A DNA stretch of 44,456 nucleotides from Aquamicrobium aerolatum DSM 21857 (GTDB taxonomy: Bacteria > Pseudomonadota > Alphaproteobacteria > Rhizobiales > Rhizobiaceae), in NCBI RefSeq assembly GCF_900113935.1, contig NZ_FORF01000020.1, positions 1 through 44,456 on the forward strand. The letters run 5' to 3'. Within the stretch, counting starts at the first letter, position 1. Each line of letters opens with the position of its first letter. The translations under genes and the position numbers were made by a program. The notes beneath the pieces were generated by a model that was given only the letters and a program-made list of their open reading frames with translations, did not search any database and was not told where the DNA came from. Positions 33,673 through 44,146 of this stretch are shown here, piece after piece.

Positions 33673-34752
33673 ATGATCGAATTGCCGCGCGACCGGATGA
33701 ACCAGGTCCTGAAACACTTTGAGCTGCTCGAAGTGCAGATGGCTGCCGGGCCGGAACCGGACGCCTATGTGAAGCTGGCGTCCGAATATTCCGAGCTTCA
33801 GGATATTGCCGCCAAGATCCGCGAACTCCAGTCGGCGGAGGCCGAGCTGGCAGACCTGCAGGTCATGCTCAATGACAAGAGCATGGACGCAGACATGCGC
33901 GAGCTTGCCGATGCTGAAATCCCCGGCGTCGAGGACCGTCTGGAAGCCTTGCAGAAGGACATTCAGATCCTGCTTCTTCCCAAGGATGCGGCTGACGAGA
34001 AGAACGCCATTCTGGAAATTCGCGCCGGTACGGGCGGCGACGAGGCGGCGCTGTTTGCCGGCTCTCTCTATCGCATGTACGAGCGCTACGCCGCCTCGCG
34101 CGGCTGGCGCATCGAGGTCGTTGCCGCCAGCGAAGGCGATGTCGGCGGCTTCAAGGAAATCATTGCCTCCGTGTCGGGCAAGGGCGTGTTCGCCCATATG
34201 AAATTCGAGTCCGGCGTACATCGCGTCCAGCGCGTGCCGGAGACCGAGGCCGGTGGCCGCATTCACACGTCTGCTGCCACGGTCGCAGTGCTGCCCGAGG
34301 CAGAGGACGTCGATATCGAAATCCGCAACGAGGACATCCGCATCGACACGATGCGCGCATCGGGCGCTGGCGGACAGCACGTCAACACCACCGACTCCGC
34401 CGTGCGCATCACCCATATCCCGACCGGCATCATGGTCGTGTCGGCGGAAAAGTCCCAGCACCAGAACCGTGCCCGCGCGATGCAGATTCTGCGTGCGCGT
34501 CTTTATGATATGGAGCGCGAGAAGGCGGCGGGCGAGCGCTCGGAAGCGCGGCGGCTGCAGGTTGGCTCGGGCGACCGCTCAGAGCGCATCCGTACCTATA
34601 ATTTTCCGCAAGGCCGTATCACCGATCACCGCATCAACCTGACGCTCTACAAGCTTGATCGGGTGATGGAAGGCGAACTCGATGACATCATTGATGCGCT
34701 GATCGCCGATCACCAGTCCAAGCTTTTGCTGGAATATGGCCGGAATGACTGA
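33673..34752 (+). CDS. prfA: Peptide chain release factor 1
   Basis: This 359-residue RF1 reads UAA and UAG stop codons. The GGQ motif falls at residues 233-235 ([15 protein letters not shown]), the same positions as in E. coli. The codon-reading tripeptide is PxT with Glu in the middle ([15 protein letters not shown]). The start [13 protein letters not shown] at 33673 was preferred to an in-frame extension into ptsP. The 3' end overlaps prmC, whose product methylates the GGQ glutamine, so the pair is functionally and translationally coupled. Confidence 0.97.
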   Translation: MIELPRDRMNQVLKHFELLEVQMAAGPEPDAYVKLASEYSELQDIAAKIRELQSAEAELADLQVMLNDKSMDADMRELADAEIPGVEDRLEALQKDIQILLLPKDAADEKNAILEIRAGTGGDEAALFAGSLYRMYERYAASRGWRIEVVAASEGDVGGFKEIIASVSGKGVFAHMKFESGVHRVQRVPETEAGGRIHTSAATVAVLPEAEDVDIEIRNEDIRIDTMRASGAGGQHVNTTDSAVRITHIPTGIMVVSAEKSQHQNRARAMQILRARLYDMEREKAAGERSEARRLQVGSGDRSERIRTYNFPQGRITDHRINLTLYKLDRVMEGELDDIIDALIADHQSKLLLEYGRND

Positions 34753-35623
34753 TCCGGCGCCGTCGCAGCTCGGCGCGCTGGTTCGCCATGTGCGCGCCGC
34801 GCTTGAGGCTGCCGGAAAGCCGGATGCCGCGCTGGACGCCCGGCTTCTCGTTGAACATTTCACCGGCACGTCGCGCACCGAGGCTGTGACCGATCCGCAC
34901 CGGGCCGTAACTCCGGCGCAGGTTGACGACATTATCTCCGCACTTGCCCGACGTCTGGCTGACGAGCCGCTCCACCGCATCCTTGGCGCGCGCGATTTTT
35001 ACGGCATGACATTGTCGCTTTCGCGCGAGACGCTGGAGCCGCGACCTGACACCGAGGCGCTTGTCGATCTCGTGCTGCCGTCGGTTCGCGCATTTGCCGA
35101 CACCACCGGGTCATGCCGTGTGCTTGACATGGGCACTGGCACCGGCGCGATCGTACTGGCACTGCTCAGTCAGGAGCCGCGGGCGCAGGCGCTTGCAACG
35201 GATATTTCTGTCGATGCCCTTGCGACAGCGCGTGCCAATGCCGATATGCTTGGCGTTGGTGATCGTTTGCAGACTTGTGCGTCACATTGGTTCGACGCAA
35301 TTGACGAACGATTTGACGTCATCGTCTCAAATCCGCCCTATATCCCCAGCAGGGATATTGCGTTACTGGCGCCCGAAGTGAGGAACTACGATCCTCTTGC
35401 GGCGCTCGATGGCGGCGAGGACGGGCTGGATGCTTATCGCGCTATCGCAGAAGGATGCGTTTCCCGCCTGGCGGACAGCGGCGTGATCGCCGTCGAGATC
35501 GGACATGATCAGGAAGCTGATGTAGTGTCTATCTTTGAAGATCAGGGTCTGCGCCATGAACAATCGGCGCGAGACCTTGGCGGTGTCATGCGGGCAATGT
35601 TGTTCAGTTTGGCGAATGCCTGA
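34736..35623 (+). CDS. prmC: Peptide chain release factor N5-glutamine methyltransferase
   Basis: This protein of about 295 residues methylates the glutamine of the release-factor GGQ motif. It has an N-terminal helical domain ([10 protein letters not shown]), the SAM motif [16 protein letters not shown] and the catalytic NPPY in [14 protein letters not shown]. It overlaps prfA by 17 bases if the first ATG (34736) is used, or by 8 with the ATG at 34745. Both starts are plausible. The following 286 bases up to the DUF4167 gene hold no gene I can support. Confidence 0.95.
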   Translation: MAGMTDPAPSQLGALVRHVRAALEAAGKPDAALDARLLVEHFTGTSRTEAVTDPHRAVTPAQVDDIISALARRLADEPLHRILGARDFYGMTLSLSRETLEPRPDTEALVDLVLPSVRAFADTTGSCRVLDMGTGTGAIVLALLSQEPRAQALATDISVDALATARANADMLGVGDRLQTCASHWFDAIDERFDVIVSNPPYIPSRDIALLAPEVRNYDPLAALDGGEDGLDAYRAIAEGCVSRLADSGVIAVEIGHDQEADVVSIFEDQGLRHEQSARDLGGVMRAMLFSLANA

Positions 35624-35909
35624 AAGAACATGCAGAAAGTGCTTGGCAAGTCTCATGTTTGGCGATAGTTTCCGGTCACCGGATGAGACGAAGCAGGCAG
35701 TGCTGTTATCGATTCGGTTCCCTTAGGAACAAGCTGCCCTGTAAGTGAGTATCTCACCTTCGCGCGGGGTTCGTCCGGACTAGATACGAGCCGAAATGGG
35801 AAACGACGTGGCAAAGGCGCGGTTCTAGCGGCTGGTTGCCAACATGGAACGCGAAGCAGGCTTATTGTGACCTGCTCCCCAGGATATTCCTCAACATGAA
35901 GAGTTACGA

Positions 35910-36698
35910 ATGAGGCCACAGCAAAACAGGCGCATGCGCGGGCGCGGCGGCAACAATAACAACAGCGGTAACAACAATAACAACAATAGTGGCCGCAAAG
36001 GTCCAAATCCGCTGACGCGCAGCTATGAAAGCAACGGGCCTGACGTCAAGATCCGTGGTTCGGCGCAGCAGATCGCAGAAAAATACACCACGCTGGCGCG
36101 TGACGCACAGACGTCCGGCGACCGCGTGATGGCTGAGAACTATCTTCAGCATGCGGAGCACTACAACCGCATCATTCTGACGGCGCAGGCCCAGATGCCG
36201 CAGCCGCAGGTGCGTGACACTCGCGATGACGATGACATCGACGATGACAGCGAAGAGAATTTCAACACGCAGTCGCACGATCATCAGCAGCCTCAATCGC
36301 AGCAGCCGCAGCGCAACCAGCAGCCGCGCGACCACGGAACCGGCCCGCAGCCGGTCATCGAAGGTGTGCCGGCCGAGGTGGTGCTGAAGCAGCAGGAGCT
36401 TTCCGAGCAGGGTGCCGAGGCTGAGGCCGACGCACAGCCGGAAGCGCGCAAGGAGCCGGCGCCGCGTCCGCGTGGCCGTGGTCGCCCGCGAGCCGAAGCT
36501 GCCCCGGAGCAGCCGCAGGCAGAAGCCGCCACCGCAAGTGAACCGGTTGCAGAAACCGGCGATGCGCCATCGGCTGAAGAGGCGGCAGCGGAGCGCAAGC
36601 CGCGCCGTCCACGTCGTCCCCGTCTCAAGGCTGGCGAGGAGGCAACTCCCGAAGGCGATGCACCTGCTGCCGAAACGGTTGTCGAAGCAGCGCAATAA
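35910..36698 (+). CDS. DUF4167 domain-containing protein
   Basis: This 262-residue protein has an Arg/Asn-rich start (RRMRGRGGNNNNSG, then a second run of six Asn). The conserved DUF4167 core follows at about residues 30-95 (LTRSYESNGPDVKIRGSAQQ, then MAENYLQHAEHYNRI). The tail is long, low-complexity and rich in Glu, Pro, Ala and Gln, with an RPRGRGRPR stretch that resembles an AT-hook or RNA-binding motif. DUF4167 proteins are confined largely to alphaproteobacteria and are of unknown function; nucleic-acid binding is an inference from composition. A clear terminator follows. Confidence 0.93.
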   Translation: MRPQQNRRMRGRGGNNNNSGNNNNNNSGRKGPNPLTRSYESNGPDVKIRGSAQQIAEKYTTLARDAQTSGDRVMAENYLQHAEHYNRIILTAQAQMPQPQVRDTRDDDDIDDDSEENFNTQSHDHQQPQSQQPQRNQQPRDHGTGPQPVIEGVPAEVVLKQQELSEQGAEAEADAQPEARKEPAPRPRGRGRPRAEAAPEQPQAEAATASEPVAETGDAPSAEEAAAERKPRRPRRPRLKAGEEATPEGDAPAAETVVEAAQ

Positions 36699-36721
36699 GC
36701 GCCGATGCGTCAATATCTGCG

Positions 36722-36748
36722 AACGGCGGGCCTTGGTCCGCCGTTTTT
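36722..36748 (+). terminator. Rho-independent terminator after the DUF4167 gene
   Basis: AACGGCGG (36722-36729) and CCGCCGTT (36738-36745) form a GC-rich 8-bp stem with an 8-base loop, followed by TTTTTC. It lies 24 bases after the stop codon. Confidence 0.88.
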
Positions 36749-36800
36749 CATTTCAGCGCTGCGTCAGCACCAAATTTTGTCTTGCGCAGAGGCTGGCGAT

Positions 36801-36828
36801 CTTGAGGCGTGGGAAATAATACCCATAT
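36801..36828 (+). promoter_or_regulatory. RpoH (sigma-32) heat-shock promoter of clpB
   Basis: CTTGAG at 36801-36806 and ACCCATAT at 36821-36828, with 14 bases between, closely match the heat-shock consensus CTTGAA-N13/15-CCCCATNT. It lies between the upstream terminator and clpB, predicting a 5' leader of roughly 110 bases. RpoH control of clpB is well established in proteobacteria. Confidence 0.75.
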
Positions 36829-36943
36829 CCGCTTCGTCAGGATCTGCCGTCACGGCCATTGATTTGCGTCATTGCCCAGGGGGTCCGTCACCACAATTCT
36901 GACCGATGCCGCCAAGCGGGTCGGTGAGGGAACGGAGACATAA

Positions 36944-39544
36944 ATGAATATCGAAAAATATTCCGAGCGCGTTCGGGGTTTCATCCAGTCTGCCCAGACC
37001 ATGGCCCTGTCGCGTAACAATCAGCAGTTCATGCCGGAGCATCTGCTCAAGGTTCTGATTGACGACGAGGAAGGTTTTGCCGCCTCGCTGATCGACCGGG
37101 CCGGGGGCCGTTCGAAGGATGCGCGCCTGGGCGTCGAGGTTGCGCTTGAAGCATTGCCGCGTGTCGAAGGTGGCAATGGCCAGCTCTATCTTTCCCAGCC
37201 GCTCGCCAAGGTTTTCTCGACCGCCGAGGAACTGGCCACCAAGGCCGGCGATTCCTTCGTCACCGTTGAGCGTCTGCTCACCGCGATGGCCGTGGAGAAG
37301 TCCGCCAAGACCGCCGACATTCTGGCCAAGGCCGGTGTCACGCCGACCGCGCTCAACCGCGTCATCGAGGAAATTCGCAAAGGCCGGACCGCCGATTCGG
37401 CGTCCGCTGAGCAGGGCTATGATGCACTGAAGAAATATGCCCGCGATCTGACCGCCGACGCGCGCTCGGGCAAGCTCGATCCGGTCATTGGCCGCGATGA
37501 CGAGATCCGCCGCACCATCCAGGTTCTGTCGCGCCGCACCAAGAATAACCCGGTCCTCATCGGCGAGCCCGGCGTCGGCAAGACGGCGATCGCCGAAGGG
37601 CTGGCGTTGCGCATCGTCAATGGTGACGTGCCGGAGTCCTTGAAGGACAAGCAGCTGATGGCGCTCGACATGGGCGCGCTGATTGCCGGTGCCAAATATC
37701 GCGGCGAGTTCGAGGAGCGGCTCAAGGCCGTGCTCAACGAGGTCACCTCGGCAGATGGCGGCATCATCCTGTTCATCGACGAGATGCACACGCTGGTCGG
37801 TGCCGGCAAGGCGGACGGCGCGATGGATGCGTCCAACCTCCTCAAGCCCGCGCTGGCGCGCGGCGAGTTGCACTGCGTTGGCGCAACCACGCTGGAGGAA
37901 TATCGCAAGCACGTCGAAAAAGACGCTGCGCTGGCACGCCGGTTCCAGCCGGTCTTTGTTACCGAGCCGACCATCGAGGACACGATCTCGATCCTGCGCG
38001 GTATCAAGGAGAAGTACGAGCAGCACCACAAGGTGCGCATCCAGGACTCCGCGCTGGTGTCGGCGGCGACGCTGTCGAACCGCTACATCACCGACCGTTT
38101 CCTTCCGGACAAGGCCATCGACCTGATGGACGAGGCGGCCTCGCGCCTGCGCATGCAGGTCGATTCCAAGCCGGAAGAGCTGGACGAGATCGACCGCCGC
38201 ATCATGCAGCTGAAGATCGAGCGTGAAGCGTTGAAGCTTGAGAAGGACGATGCCTCGCGCGACCGTCTGGTGCGGCTCGAAAAGGAGCTGACCGATCTTG
38301 AGGAAGAGTCGACCGAGATGACCGCCAAATGGCAGTCGGAAAAGCAGAAGCTTGGTCTGGCCGCCGACCTCAAGAAGCAGCTTGAAGATGCGCGCAACGA
38401 ACTGGCGATCGCCCAGCGTCGTGGCGAATTCGCCAAGGCTGGCGAGATGGCCTATGGCCGCATCCCCGATCTGGAGAAGCAGCTGGCTGTTGCAGAAGCG
38501 CAGGACAGCCGCGGCTCGATGGTCGAGGAAGAAGTCACGCCAAGCCACGTCGCCCAGATTGTCTCGCGCTGGACCGGCATTCCGGTCGACAAGATGCTCG
38601 AAGGCGAGCGTGACAAGCTGTTGCGCATGGAAGACGAGATCGGCAAGCGTGTCGTTGGCCAGGGCGAAGCCGTGCAGGCCGTGTCCAAGGCGGTGCGCCG
38701 CGCGCGTGCCGGCTTGCAGGATCCGAACCGGCCGATTGGCTCGTTCATGTTCCTCGGGCCGACGGGCGTTGGCAAGACCGAGCTGACCAAGGCGCTGGCG
38801 AACTTCCTGTTCGACGACGAGACCGCAATGGTGCGCATCGACATGTCGGAATATATGGAGAAGCACTCCGTTGCCCGTCTGATCGGCGCTCCTCCCGGCT
38901 ATGTCGGCTATGAGGAGGGCGGCGCTCTGACCGAGGCCGTGCGCCGTCGCCCGTATCAGGTGATCCTGTTCGACGAGATCGAGAAGGCGCACCCCGATGT
39001 CTTCAACGTGCTGCTGCAGGTGCTGGACGATGGTCGCCTGACCGACGGTCAGGGCCGCACGGTCGACTTCCGCAACACGCTGATCATCATGACGTCCAAT
39101 CTTGGCGCCGAATATCTGGTTTCTCTTGGCGAGGATCAGGATGTCGATGTCGTGCGCGACGAGGTCATGAATGTCGTGAAAGCGTCGTTCCGCCCGGAAT
39201 TCCTCAACCGCGTGGACGAGGTGATCCTGTTCCATCGCCTGCGTCGTCAGGATATGGGCCAGATCGTTGCGATCCAGCTCAAGCGCCTGGAAGCCCTGCT
39301 TGCCGACCGCAAGATCCATCTTGATCTCGATCAGGATGCGGTCGAGTGGCTGGCCAACAAGGGTTACGATCCGGCCTATGGCGCACGGCCGCTGAAGCGT
39401 GCGATGCAGAAGGAACTGCAGGATCCGCTGGCCGAGCGCATTCTTCTGGGCGACATCCTTGACGGCTCCATCGTCAAGGTTACGGCTGGCTCAGACCGGC
39501 TGAACTTCAAGCCGAAAGGCCGTATTGTGGAGGAAGCTGCTTGA
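36944..39544 (+). CDS. clpB: ATP-dependent disaggregase chaperone ClpB
   Basis: This 866-residue Hsp100 protein rescues aggregated proteins together with DnaK. It has an N-terminal Clp_N double repeat (1-145), a first AAA+ domain with Walker A GEPGVGKT at 207-214, the coiled-coil middle domain at about 400-525 ([20 protein letters not shown]) that marks ClpB and not ClpA, and a second AAA+ domain with GPTGVGKT at 605-612 and [15 protein letters not shown]. The length is normal. GGAACGGAGA lies upstream of the ATG. The preceding sigma-32 promoter fits stress induction. Confidence 0.98.
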   Translation: MNIEKYSERVRGFIQSAQTMALSRNNQQFMPEHLLKVLIDDEEGFAASLIDRAGGRSKDARLGVEVALEALPRVEGGNGQLYLSQPLAKVFSTAEELATKAGDSFVTVERLLTAMAVEKSAKTADILAKAGVTPTALNRVIEEIRKGRTADSASAEQGYDALKKYARDLTADARSGKLDPVIGRDDEIRRTIQVLSRRTKNNPVLIGEPGVGKTAIAEGLALRIVNGDVPESLKDKQLMALDMGALIAGAKYRGEFEERLKAVLNEVTSADGGIILFIDEMHTLVGAGKADGAMDASNLLKPALARGELHCVGATTLEEYRKHVEKDAALARRFQPVFVTEPTIEDTISILRGIKEKYEQHHKVRIQDSALVSAATLSNRYITDRFLPDKAIDLMDEAASRLRMQVDSKPEELDEIDRRIMQLKIEREALKLEKDDASRDRLVRLEKELTDLEEESTEMTAKWQSEKQKLGLAADLKKQLEDARNELAIAQRRGEFAKAGEMAYGRIPDLEKQLAVAEAQDSRGSMVEEEVTPSHVAQIVSRWTGIPVDKMLEGERDKLLRMEDEIGKRVVGQGEAVQAVSKAVRRARAGLQDPNRPIGSFMFLGPTGVGKTELTKALANFLFDDETAMVRIDMSEYMEKHSVARLIGAPPGYVGYEEGGALTEAVRRRPYQVILFDEIEKAHPDVFNVLLQVLDDGRLTDGQGRTVDFRNTLIIMTSNLGAEYLVSLGEDQDVDVVRDEVMNVVKASFRPEFLNRVDEVILFHRLRRQDMGQIVAIQLKRLEALLADRKIHLDLDQDAVEWLANKGYDPAYGARPLKRAMQKELQDPLAERILLGDILDGSIVKVTAGSDRLNFKPKGRIVEEAA

Positions 39545-39567
39545 TCTGAACGACGAGGGTAGGGCGC

Positions 39568-39927
39568 GTGACGCTGGACGAATATAACGGCTTCTGCGCC
39601 CTCCTTCCGCACACCACGCATGTCGTTCAGTGGGGCGGAGCACATGTCTGGAAAGTCGGCGGTAAGGTGTTCACACTGGGTCGCGCTGACAATGGCGATG
39701 CGCTGGGCGTCACCTTCAAATGTTCCTGGATGAGTTTCGAGTTGTTGAAAGACAGTCCCGGCGTCCGGCCCGCGCCCTATCTGGCGTCGCGCGGCATGTC
39801 ATGGCTCCAGCGCTATGCCGACACGTCGATGGATGACGTGACGTTGCAGGATTATCTGCGTGAAAGCCATCGGCTTGTTGCCAGCGGCCTGCCACGCAAG
39901 GTTCGCATTGATCTCGGCATCGCCTGA
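39568..39927 (+). CDS. MmcQ/YjbR family protein
   Basis: This 119-residue protein belongs to the MmcQ/YjbR group, small proteins with a CyaY-like fold. Diagnostic segments are CALLPHTTHVVQWGGAHVWK, then VGGKVFTLG, and the C-terminal helix LRESHRLVASGLPRKVR. Function is not established; a DNA-binding role has been suggested from structure. The start is GTG at 39568 behind AGGG, 24 bases after clpB, so it may be read with clpB. Confidence 0.88.
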   Translation: MTLDEYNGFCALLPHTTHVVQWGGAHVWKVGGKVFTLGRADNGDALGVTFKCSWMSFELLKDSPGVRPAPYLASRGMSWLQRYADTSMDDVTLQDYLRESHRLVASGLPRKVRIDLGIA

Positions 39928-40025
39928 AACGTGCCATCTTCATGTCCGGTTCATATCGCATGAGGCATGATCGGACATGCTTGTTTGAGCTACTTGAATT
40001 TACGGAAAGCGCGGGACGAACACGA

Positions 40026-41465
40026 ATGATCGGCAGAATTCTCTCGTTGACGGTTGCGGCGATGATCGGGCTGTCTGCGGAAGCGGGCGCGCAGGGACGC
40101 GACGTCGAGGTCTATTACGACCGCTACGGTCGCGAGGTCCTGGTCGACGTCTATACCGGCGAGGTCATCGAGGTTCGTGAGCCGCGCGGCTCGGTCCGGC
40201 GTTATGGTGAACAGCGTCCGCGCCGCGAAGATCGTGGCCAGGACCGCTATTATCTCGACGATCCCGAGGATGTCGCCCGCCTTCGCCGTGAACAGCGCCG
40301 CGAGGAGCTGGGACGTGACGGCTATTCCTATCGCGAACGCTTCCCCGAATATGACGACTATCGCGTCGAGCCGGATTATCGCCGCGACGACGGCTATGGC
40401 GGCGGCTTCCGCGACCAGCCCACTTATGAGCCGCCCTATCAGGGTGAGAATCGCTTCGAGCCGGGCGGTATCGAGCGCGCACCGCTCGGCGATCCATCGG
40501 GTGATTCCTCGATCGCAGCTATCCCCGGCCCGGACGCACCACAGGACGGCGTGATCATTGAGGATCAATCGCCTACGGCAGTGCCGGACATCAACAATGT
40601 TCCGAATGTCGCCCATCGCGGTGCCACCGAGGAAGTCGCCAAGATTCAGATTCTGCTCGACCGCGCCGGTGCATCGCCTGGCGTGATCGATGGACGCATG
40701 GGCGACAACGTCAACAAGGCGATCTCGGCCTACCGCGATCTCACGGGTCAGGCGCTGCGCACCTACGACACCGCGTTCATCGATGAACAGCTGGCGGCAA
40801 CCGGCGGCGATCCGTTCCAGACATATGAAATCACTGCGCTCGACGTGGCTGGCCCGTTCGTTGCCTCCATCCCGTCCGACTATGGCGAGAAGGCGAAGCT
40901 GGAGCGCATGAGCTTCACGTCGGTGGTTGAAATGCTGGCCGAGCGTTTTCACATGGACGAGCGCTATCTGCGCGATCTCAACCCCGGTGTAAGCTTCGAT
41001 CGGCCGGGAACGCGCCTGCGTGTCGTCAATGTGCCGCGCGTGCGCAAGGGCGAGGTCATGCGCATCATTGCCGACAAGGGGCGTCGTCAGGTCCGCACCT
41101 ATGATGCTGCCGGCAAGTTGCTCGCAATCTATCCTTCAACCATCGGTTCGGCGGCAACCCCATCGCCGACCGGCACCCATACGGTCAAGCGCGTCGCGAT
41201 CAATCCGGAATATACCTACAATCCGAAGATCAATTTCCAGCAGGGCAACAACACGCGCATCCTGACCATTCCGCCTGGCCCCAATGGCCCGGTCGGCACT
41301 GTCTGGGTCGGCCTGTCGAAGCCAACCTACGGTATTCACGGCACGCCGGAACCGTCCAAGATCGGCAAGACCGAATCCAATGGCTGCATCCGCCTGACCA
41401 ATTGGGACGCGCAGGAACTGGCCAAGATGGTGAAGGTTGGCGCAACCGTCGAATTCGTCGACTGA
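40026..41465 (+). CDS. L,D-transpeptidase with peptidoglycan-binding domain
   Basis: This 479-residue periplasmic protein has a signal peptide MIGRILSLTVAAMIGLSAEA cut near AGAQ. A Tyr/Arg/Asp-rich linker at about 30-150 follows, then a PG_binding_1 domain (KIQILLDRAGASPGVIDGRM, then VNKAISAYRDLTG). The C-terminal YkuD catalytic domain has H438 (YGIHGTPEP) and C454 (SNGCIRLTNWD). YkuD enzymes make 3-3 peptidoglycan cross-links or anchor outer-membrane proteins to peptidoglycan. Rhizobiales rely heavily on such enzymes. The start at 40026 was preferred to 39942 because it opens directly into the signal peptide. Confidence 0.95.
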   Translation: MIGRILSLTVAAMIGLSAEAGAQGRDVEVYYDRYGREVLVDVYTGEVIEVREPRGSVRRYGEQRPRREDRGQDRYYLDDPEDVARLRREQRREELGRDGYSYRERFPEYDDYRVEPDYRRDDGYGGGFRDQPTYEPPYQGENRFEPGGIERAPLGDPSGDSSIAAIPGPDAPQDGVIIEDQSPTAVPDINNVPNVAHRGATEEVAKIQILLDRAGASPGVIDGRMGDNVNKAISAYRDLTGQALRTYDTAFIDEQLAATGGDPFQTYEITALDVAGPFVASIPSDYGEKAKLERMSFTSVVEMLAERFHMDERYLRDLNPGVSFDRPGTRLRVVNVPRVRKGEVMRIIADKGRRQVRTYDAAGKLLAIYPSTIGSAATPSPTGTHTVKRVAINPEYTYNPKINFQQGNNTRILTIPPGPNGPVGTVWVGLSKPTYGIHGTPEPSKIGKTESNGCIRLTNWDAQELAKMVKVGATVEFVD

Positions 41466-41476
41466 TAACTGCGACC

Positions 41477-41633
41477 GCATGTCTCCCGAAAGTGGGAACT
41501 GCTTTCGGGATAAACACATGCGCAAAGACAAGCATGTCTCCCGAAACCGGTTCCCACTTTCGGGAGACATGCGTGAAAACAACAAGCTGAAGCGCGAGGA
41601 GCGAACCTGAAAGATCGCGACGCGCTTCAGCTT
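41477..41633. repeat. Dispersed palindromic repeat, copy B (larger, with perfect hairpins)
   Basis: It contains a GCATGTCTCCCGAAAGTGGG unit, then a perfect 15-bp inverted repeat, GCATGTCTCCCGAAA (41532-41546) with TTTCGGGAGACATGC (41558-41572). A perfect 13-bp pair follows, AAGCTGAAGCGCG (41584-41596) with CGCGCTTCAGCTT (41621-41633). Its last part repeats copy A at 8424-8525. It fills the gap between two convergent cell-wall genes, so it may also end both transcripts. It looks like a partly duplicated or composite unit. Confidence 0.85.
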
Positions 41634-41735
41634 GCGGAATGACCGACGCGTCTGTCCGGTCGCAGCCGGATCAGGCAAAGACGATTGCCATCGGATCGTG
41701 TTGATTGCGTCCCCTGGCAGTATCAGATCAAAAAA

Positions 41736-43694
41736 TCAGGTTTTGGGCTTGTCCGCGCTGGCCATGCGCAAGGTGGGCTCATCATCTTCAAGCAGATCAT
41801 CGATCCGCTCGCGCTCGCGCAGGAAGGCTTCCAGTTCGGGGCCCTTGAGCGCGCGCTCCACCGGCAGGCGCACCCGCATCGGGTCGACCTTGGTGCCGTT
41901 GACGATCAGCTCGTAGTGAAGATGGTTGCCGGTCGAAAGCCCGCTGGAGCCGACATAGCCAATGACCTGACCCTGACGGACGCGTGCGCCTTCGGTGACG
42001 CCATCGGCGATCGCGTTCTGATGGCTGTAGGATGATTTGTAGCCGTTGGCGTGCCGGATGATGGTCTGGCGTCCATAGCCGCCACTCCAGCCCGCCTTTT
42101 CGACCACGCCATTGCCGGACGCGATGATCGCTGTTCCGCGCGGTGCCGCCCAGTCGACGCCGGTGTGCATGCGCGTATAGCCAAGCACCGGGTGGCGTCG
42201 GCCACCAAAGCCCGAGGTAAATCGTCCGTTGGGCACCGGGTTGCGCAGCAGGAACTGGCGCGAGCTGCGGCCTTCCTCGTCAAAATAGTCGATCGCGCCG
42301 TCTTCCATCTGGAAGCGATAGAAGGTGCGGATATTGCCGGCGAAGTTCGATTGCACATAGAGCAGTTCGGACGTTTCGGTCGGCTGGTTGTCCTCGTTGG
42401 GTTGCGAGAAGAACACTTCGATGCTGTCCGTCGGGCTCAGGCGGGCCTGGAAGTCGACGTCCGAGGCAAGGAGCTTGACCAGCTGGCGCGTCATCGGTCG
42501 CGACATGCCGTAGGAAAACGCCGCGCGGTAGATCCCGTCATAGATGGTCGGCAATTCACCGCGCGTGCGCACCACTGGCGGTGTGCTGTCAAAAGCGGTC
42601 AGGACCGCCGGGTTGGGCTCGGGCTCGCTGCCGCGCACATATTGGTCCTTGTCGTCGAGCGCGACTGTCAGGAGATGATTGCGCCCATTATAGACGCTGC
42701 CGCGTACGATGCGGCTGAAATTGTCGTCCGTTTCGATGCCGAGACGGATCACATGCCCCGGCTTCAGCGCGGTCACATTCAGCAGCCTGGCGAATGATTG
42801 CGCCATGCCGGTGGCGTCCGCACCGCTATAGCCGGCCTCTTCGAGCGCTTCTTCAATCGGACGCTCAACCGGGAACGGAATGATATCTTCGGCATAGTCG
42901 CGGCCGAGTTCCCGATCGCTGTCGCGCGTCGCCACCGACACGTTTTCCGGCACGATGCGGATGCCATAGGAGGCGCTGAGCGTCTGGGTTGCCAGCGTGT
43001 CGCCAAATCGTTGCGGATCGACATAATGGAGCGCGGCCACCTGCACGTCGCCATCGGTCAGGATCGCGCCAATATTGCGCACCACGGTTTCGACTTCTTC
43101 TGCCGACAGGGCGCTGTTTTCATCGAACGACGCGGTGTCGATCGGAAAGTCTATCGACCGCAGGCTGACTTCACTTTCGATCTTGGCGCCATAAATGACG
43201 CCAGTCGTCTGGGCCGCGACAGCCGGCGCATTATCCTCGGCGAAAACTTCGAGCGGATCGAACGCGCCATAGGTGCGGCTGGTGGTGTGACCGGCCGCCA
43301 GCGCCATCTTCACCTGCATGAAGGGCAGGGTGCGGATCACCTCGCGGTCGCCCACCTTGGTCATGGTGGAAACTTCCATGCGGCGGCGATCATTGGTGCG
43401 GCGCAATGTGCGCTGTGGAACGACGCGCGCCGTCTTGATGATCTCGGTTCCTGCGGTGCCATTATTCATGGCGGCGAGGTTGAGAATTTCCGGCGGGGTT
43501 GCCAGCATCTCGCGACCGTTGAGGGCGGCAAACAAGGCCACGCCCATCAGGACGCTGGACGTAATGCCGGTCAGGAAGGTGCCCGACAGCCAGCGTGCCG
43601 ACACTTCTCGCCGGTCGGGCGGTCCCGCGCGTCCATCGGCGACGATCGGTGGTTCGTTGCCAAGCGCTGTAATGGTGTCGTCGATCGGCTGCAT
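41736..43694 (-). CDS. M23-family peptidoglycan endopeptidase, membrane-anchored
   Basis: This 652-residue protein has a cytoplasmic N-terminus of about 35 residues, one membrane helix (FLTGITSSVLMGVALFAALN), a long periplasmic region with an LysM/OapA-like segment near residues 300-340 (NVTALKPGHVIRLGIETDDN), and a C-terminal LytM/M23 zinc peptidase. The metal ligands are H510 and D514 (HTGVDWAAP) and the HLHYEL pair at 591-593. All are present, so it should cut cross-linking peptides during wall growth. The architecture is like MepM. It converges on the L,D-transpeptidase gene with the palindromic repeat between them. Confidence 0.94.
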   Translation of the reverse strand: MQPIDDTITALGNEPPIVADGRAGPPDRREVSARWLSGTFLTGITSSVLMGVALFAALNGREMLATPPEILNLAAMNNGTAGTEIIKTARVVPQRTLRRTNDRRRMEVSTMTKVGDREVIRTLPFMQVKMALAAGHTTSRTYGAFDPLEVFAEDNAPAVAAQTTGVIYGAKIESEVSLRSIDFPIDTASFDENSALSAEEVETVVRNIGAILTDGDVQVAALHYVDPQRFGDTLATQTLSASYGIRIVPENVSVATRDSDRELGRDYAEDIIPFPVERPIEEALEEAGYSGADATGMAQSFARLLNVTALKPGHVIRLGIETDDNFSRIVRGSVYNGRNHLLTVALDDKDQYVRGSEPEPNPAVLTAFDSTPPVVRTRGELPTIYDGIYRAAFSYGMSRPMTRQLVKLLASDVDFQARLSPTDSIEVFFSQPNEDNQPTETSELLYVQSNFAGNIRTFYRFQMEDGAIDYFDEEGRSSRQFLLRNPVPNGRFTSGFGGRRHPVLGYTRMHTGVDWAAPRGTAIIASGNGVVEKAGWSGGYGRQTIIRHANGYKSSYSHQNAIADGVTEGARVRQGQVIGYVGSSGLSTGNHLHYELIVNGTKVDPMRVRLPVERALKGPELEAFLRERERIDDLLEDDEPTLRMASADKPKT

Positions 43695-44087
43695 CGCGAG
43701 TGGCGATATCCCTTCGGGCGGCTGCTTCTGTCATCAGCGCCATGACAATTGCCTGTCATGAGGCTGCAAGTCAACGAACGGTCTGGCTTCAATAGCGCCA
43801 AATCGGTGGACGTCGCCATCCACGATCGCGGATCGGCGCGGTTTATCACCGTCATCCACCGGGCCGCCTTGCGTCCAAAACACCGAAACAACCTCCTCCA
43901 GCACGGCGTTTTGTCAGCGCCTATATATAGAGCGTGGTAATCGGGTCGTTTGACGCCCGGCTGAGAGCCATTGCGTTGGTCGCGTGGGTAGGCAGTAAAT
44001 CGGGCTGCTTTGTGTCCGCCATGTCCGCGCACACAAACCGGGCAAGCAGTTGATTTGCCTCTAAAACAGGCTGTCATCGATTTGTCA
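43695..44087. other. Gene-free stretch between the M23 gene and the rRNA promoter
   Basis: No credible gene is present. The region must include the promoter of the divergent M23 peptidase gene, for which no clear -35/-10 pair was identified. A TATATATAG stretch at about 43923 stands out but has no matching -35. Short ORFs in all frames lack ribosome sites. Confidence 0.5.
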
Positions 44088-44146
44088 GAAATAATTCAAA
44101 AAACTGCAAAATAGCGCTTGACCCTTTTAGGAGTGGGGCCTATAAC
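44088..44146 (+). promoter_or_regulatory. rRNA operon promoter with UP element
   Basis: TTGACC (44118-44123) and TATAAC (44141-44146) are separated by exactly 17 bases. An AT-rich tract (AAATAATTCAAAAAACTGCA and beyond, 44088-44113) lies directly upstream, as an UP element should. The GC-rich CCCGC after the -10 element resembles a stringent-control discriminator. The sequence downstream is a typical rrn leader. Confidence 0.85.

Noticed and set aside
36869-39319. An 816-codon open frame on the minus strand opposite clpB
   Set aside because: Same reason: a mirror of the strongly supported clpB frame with no domain of its own.
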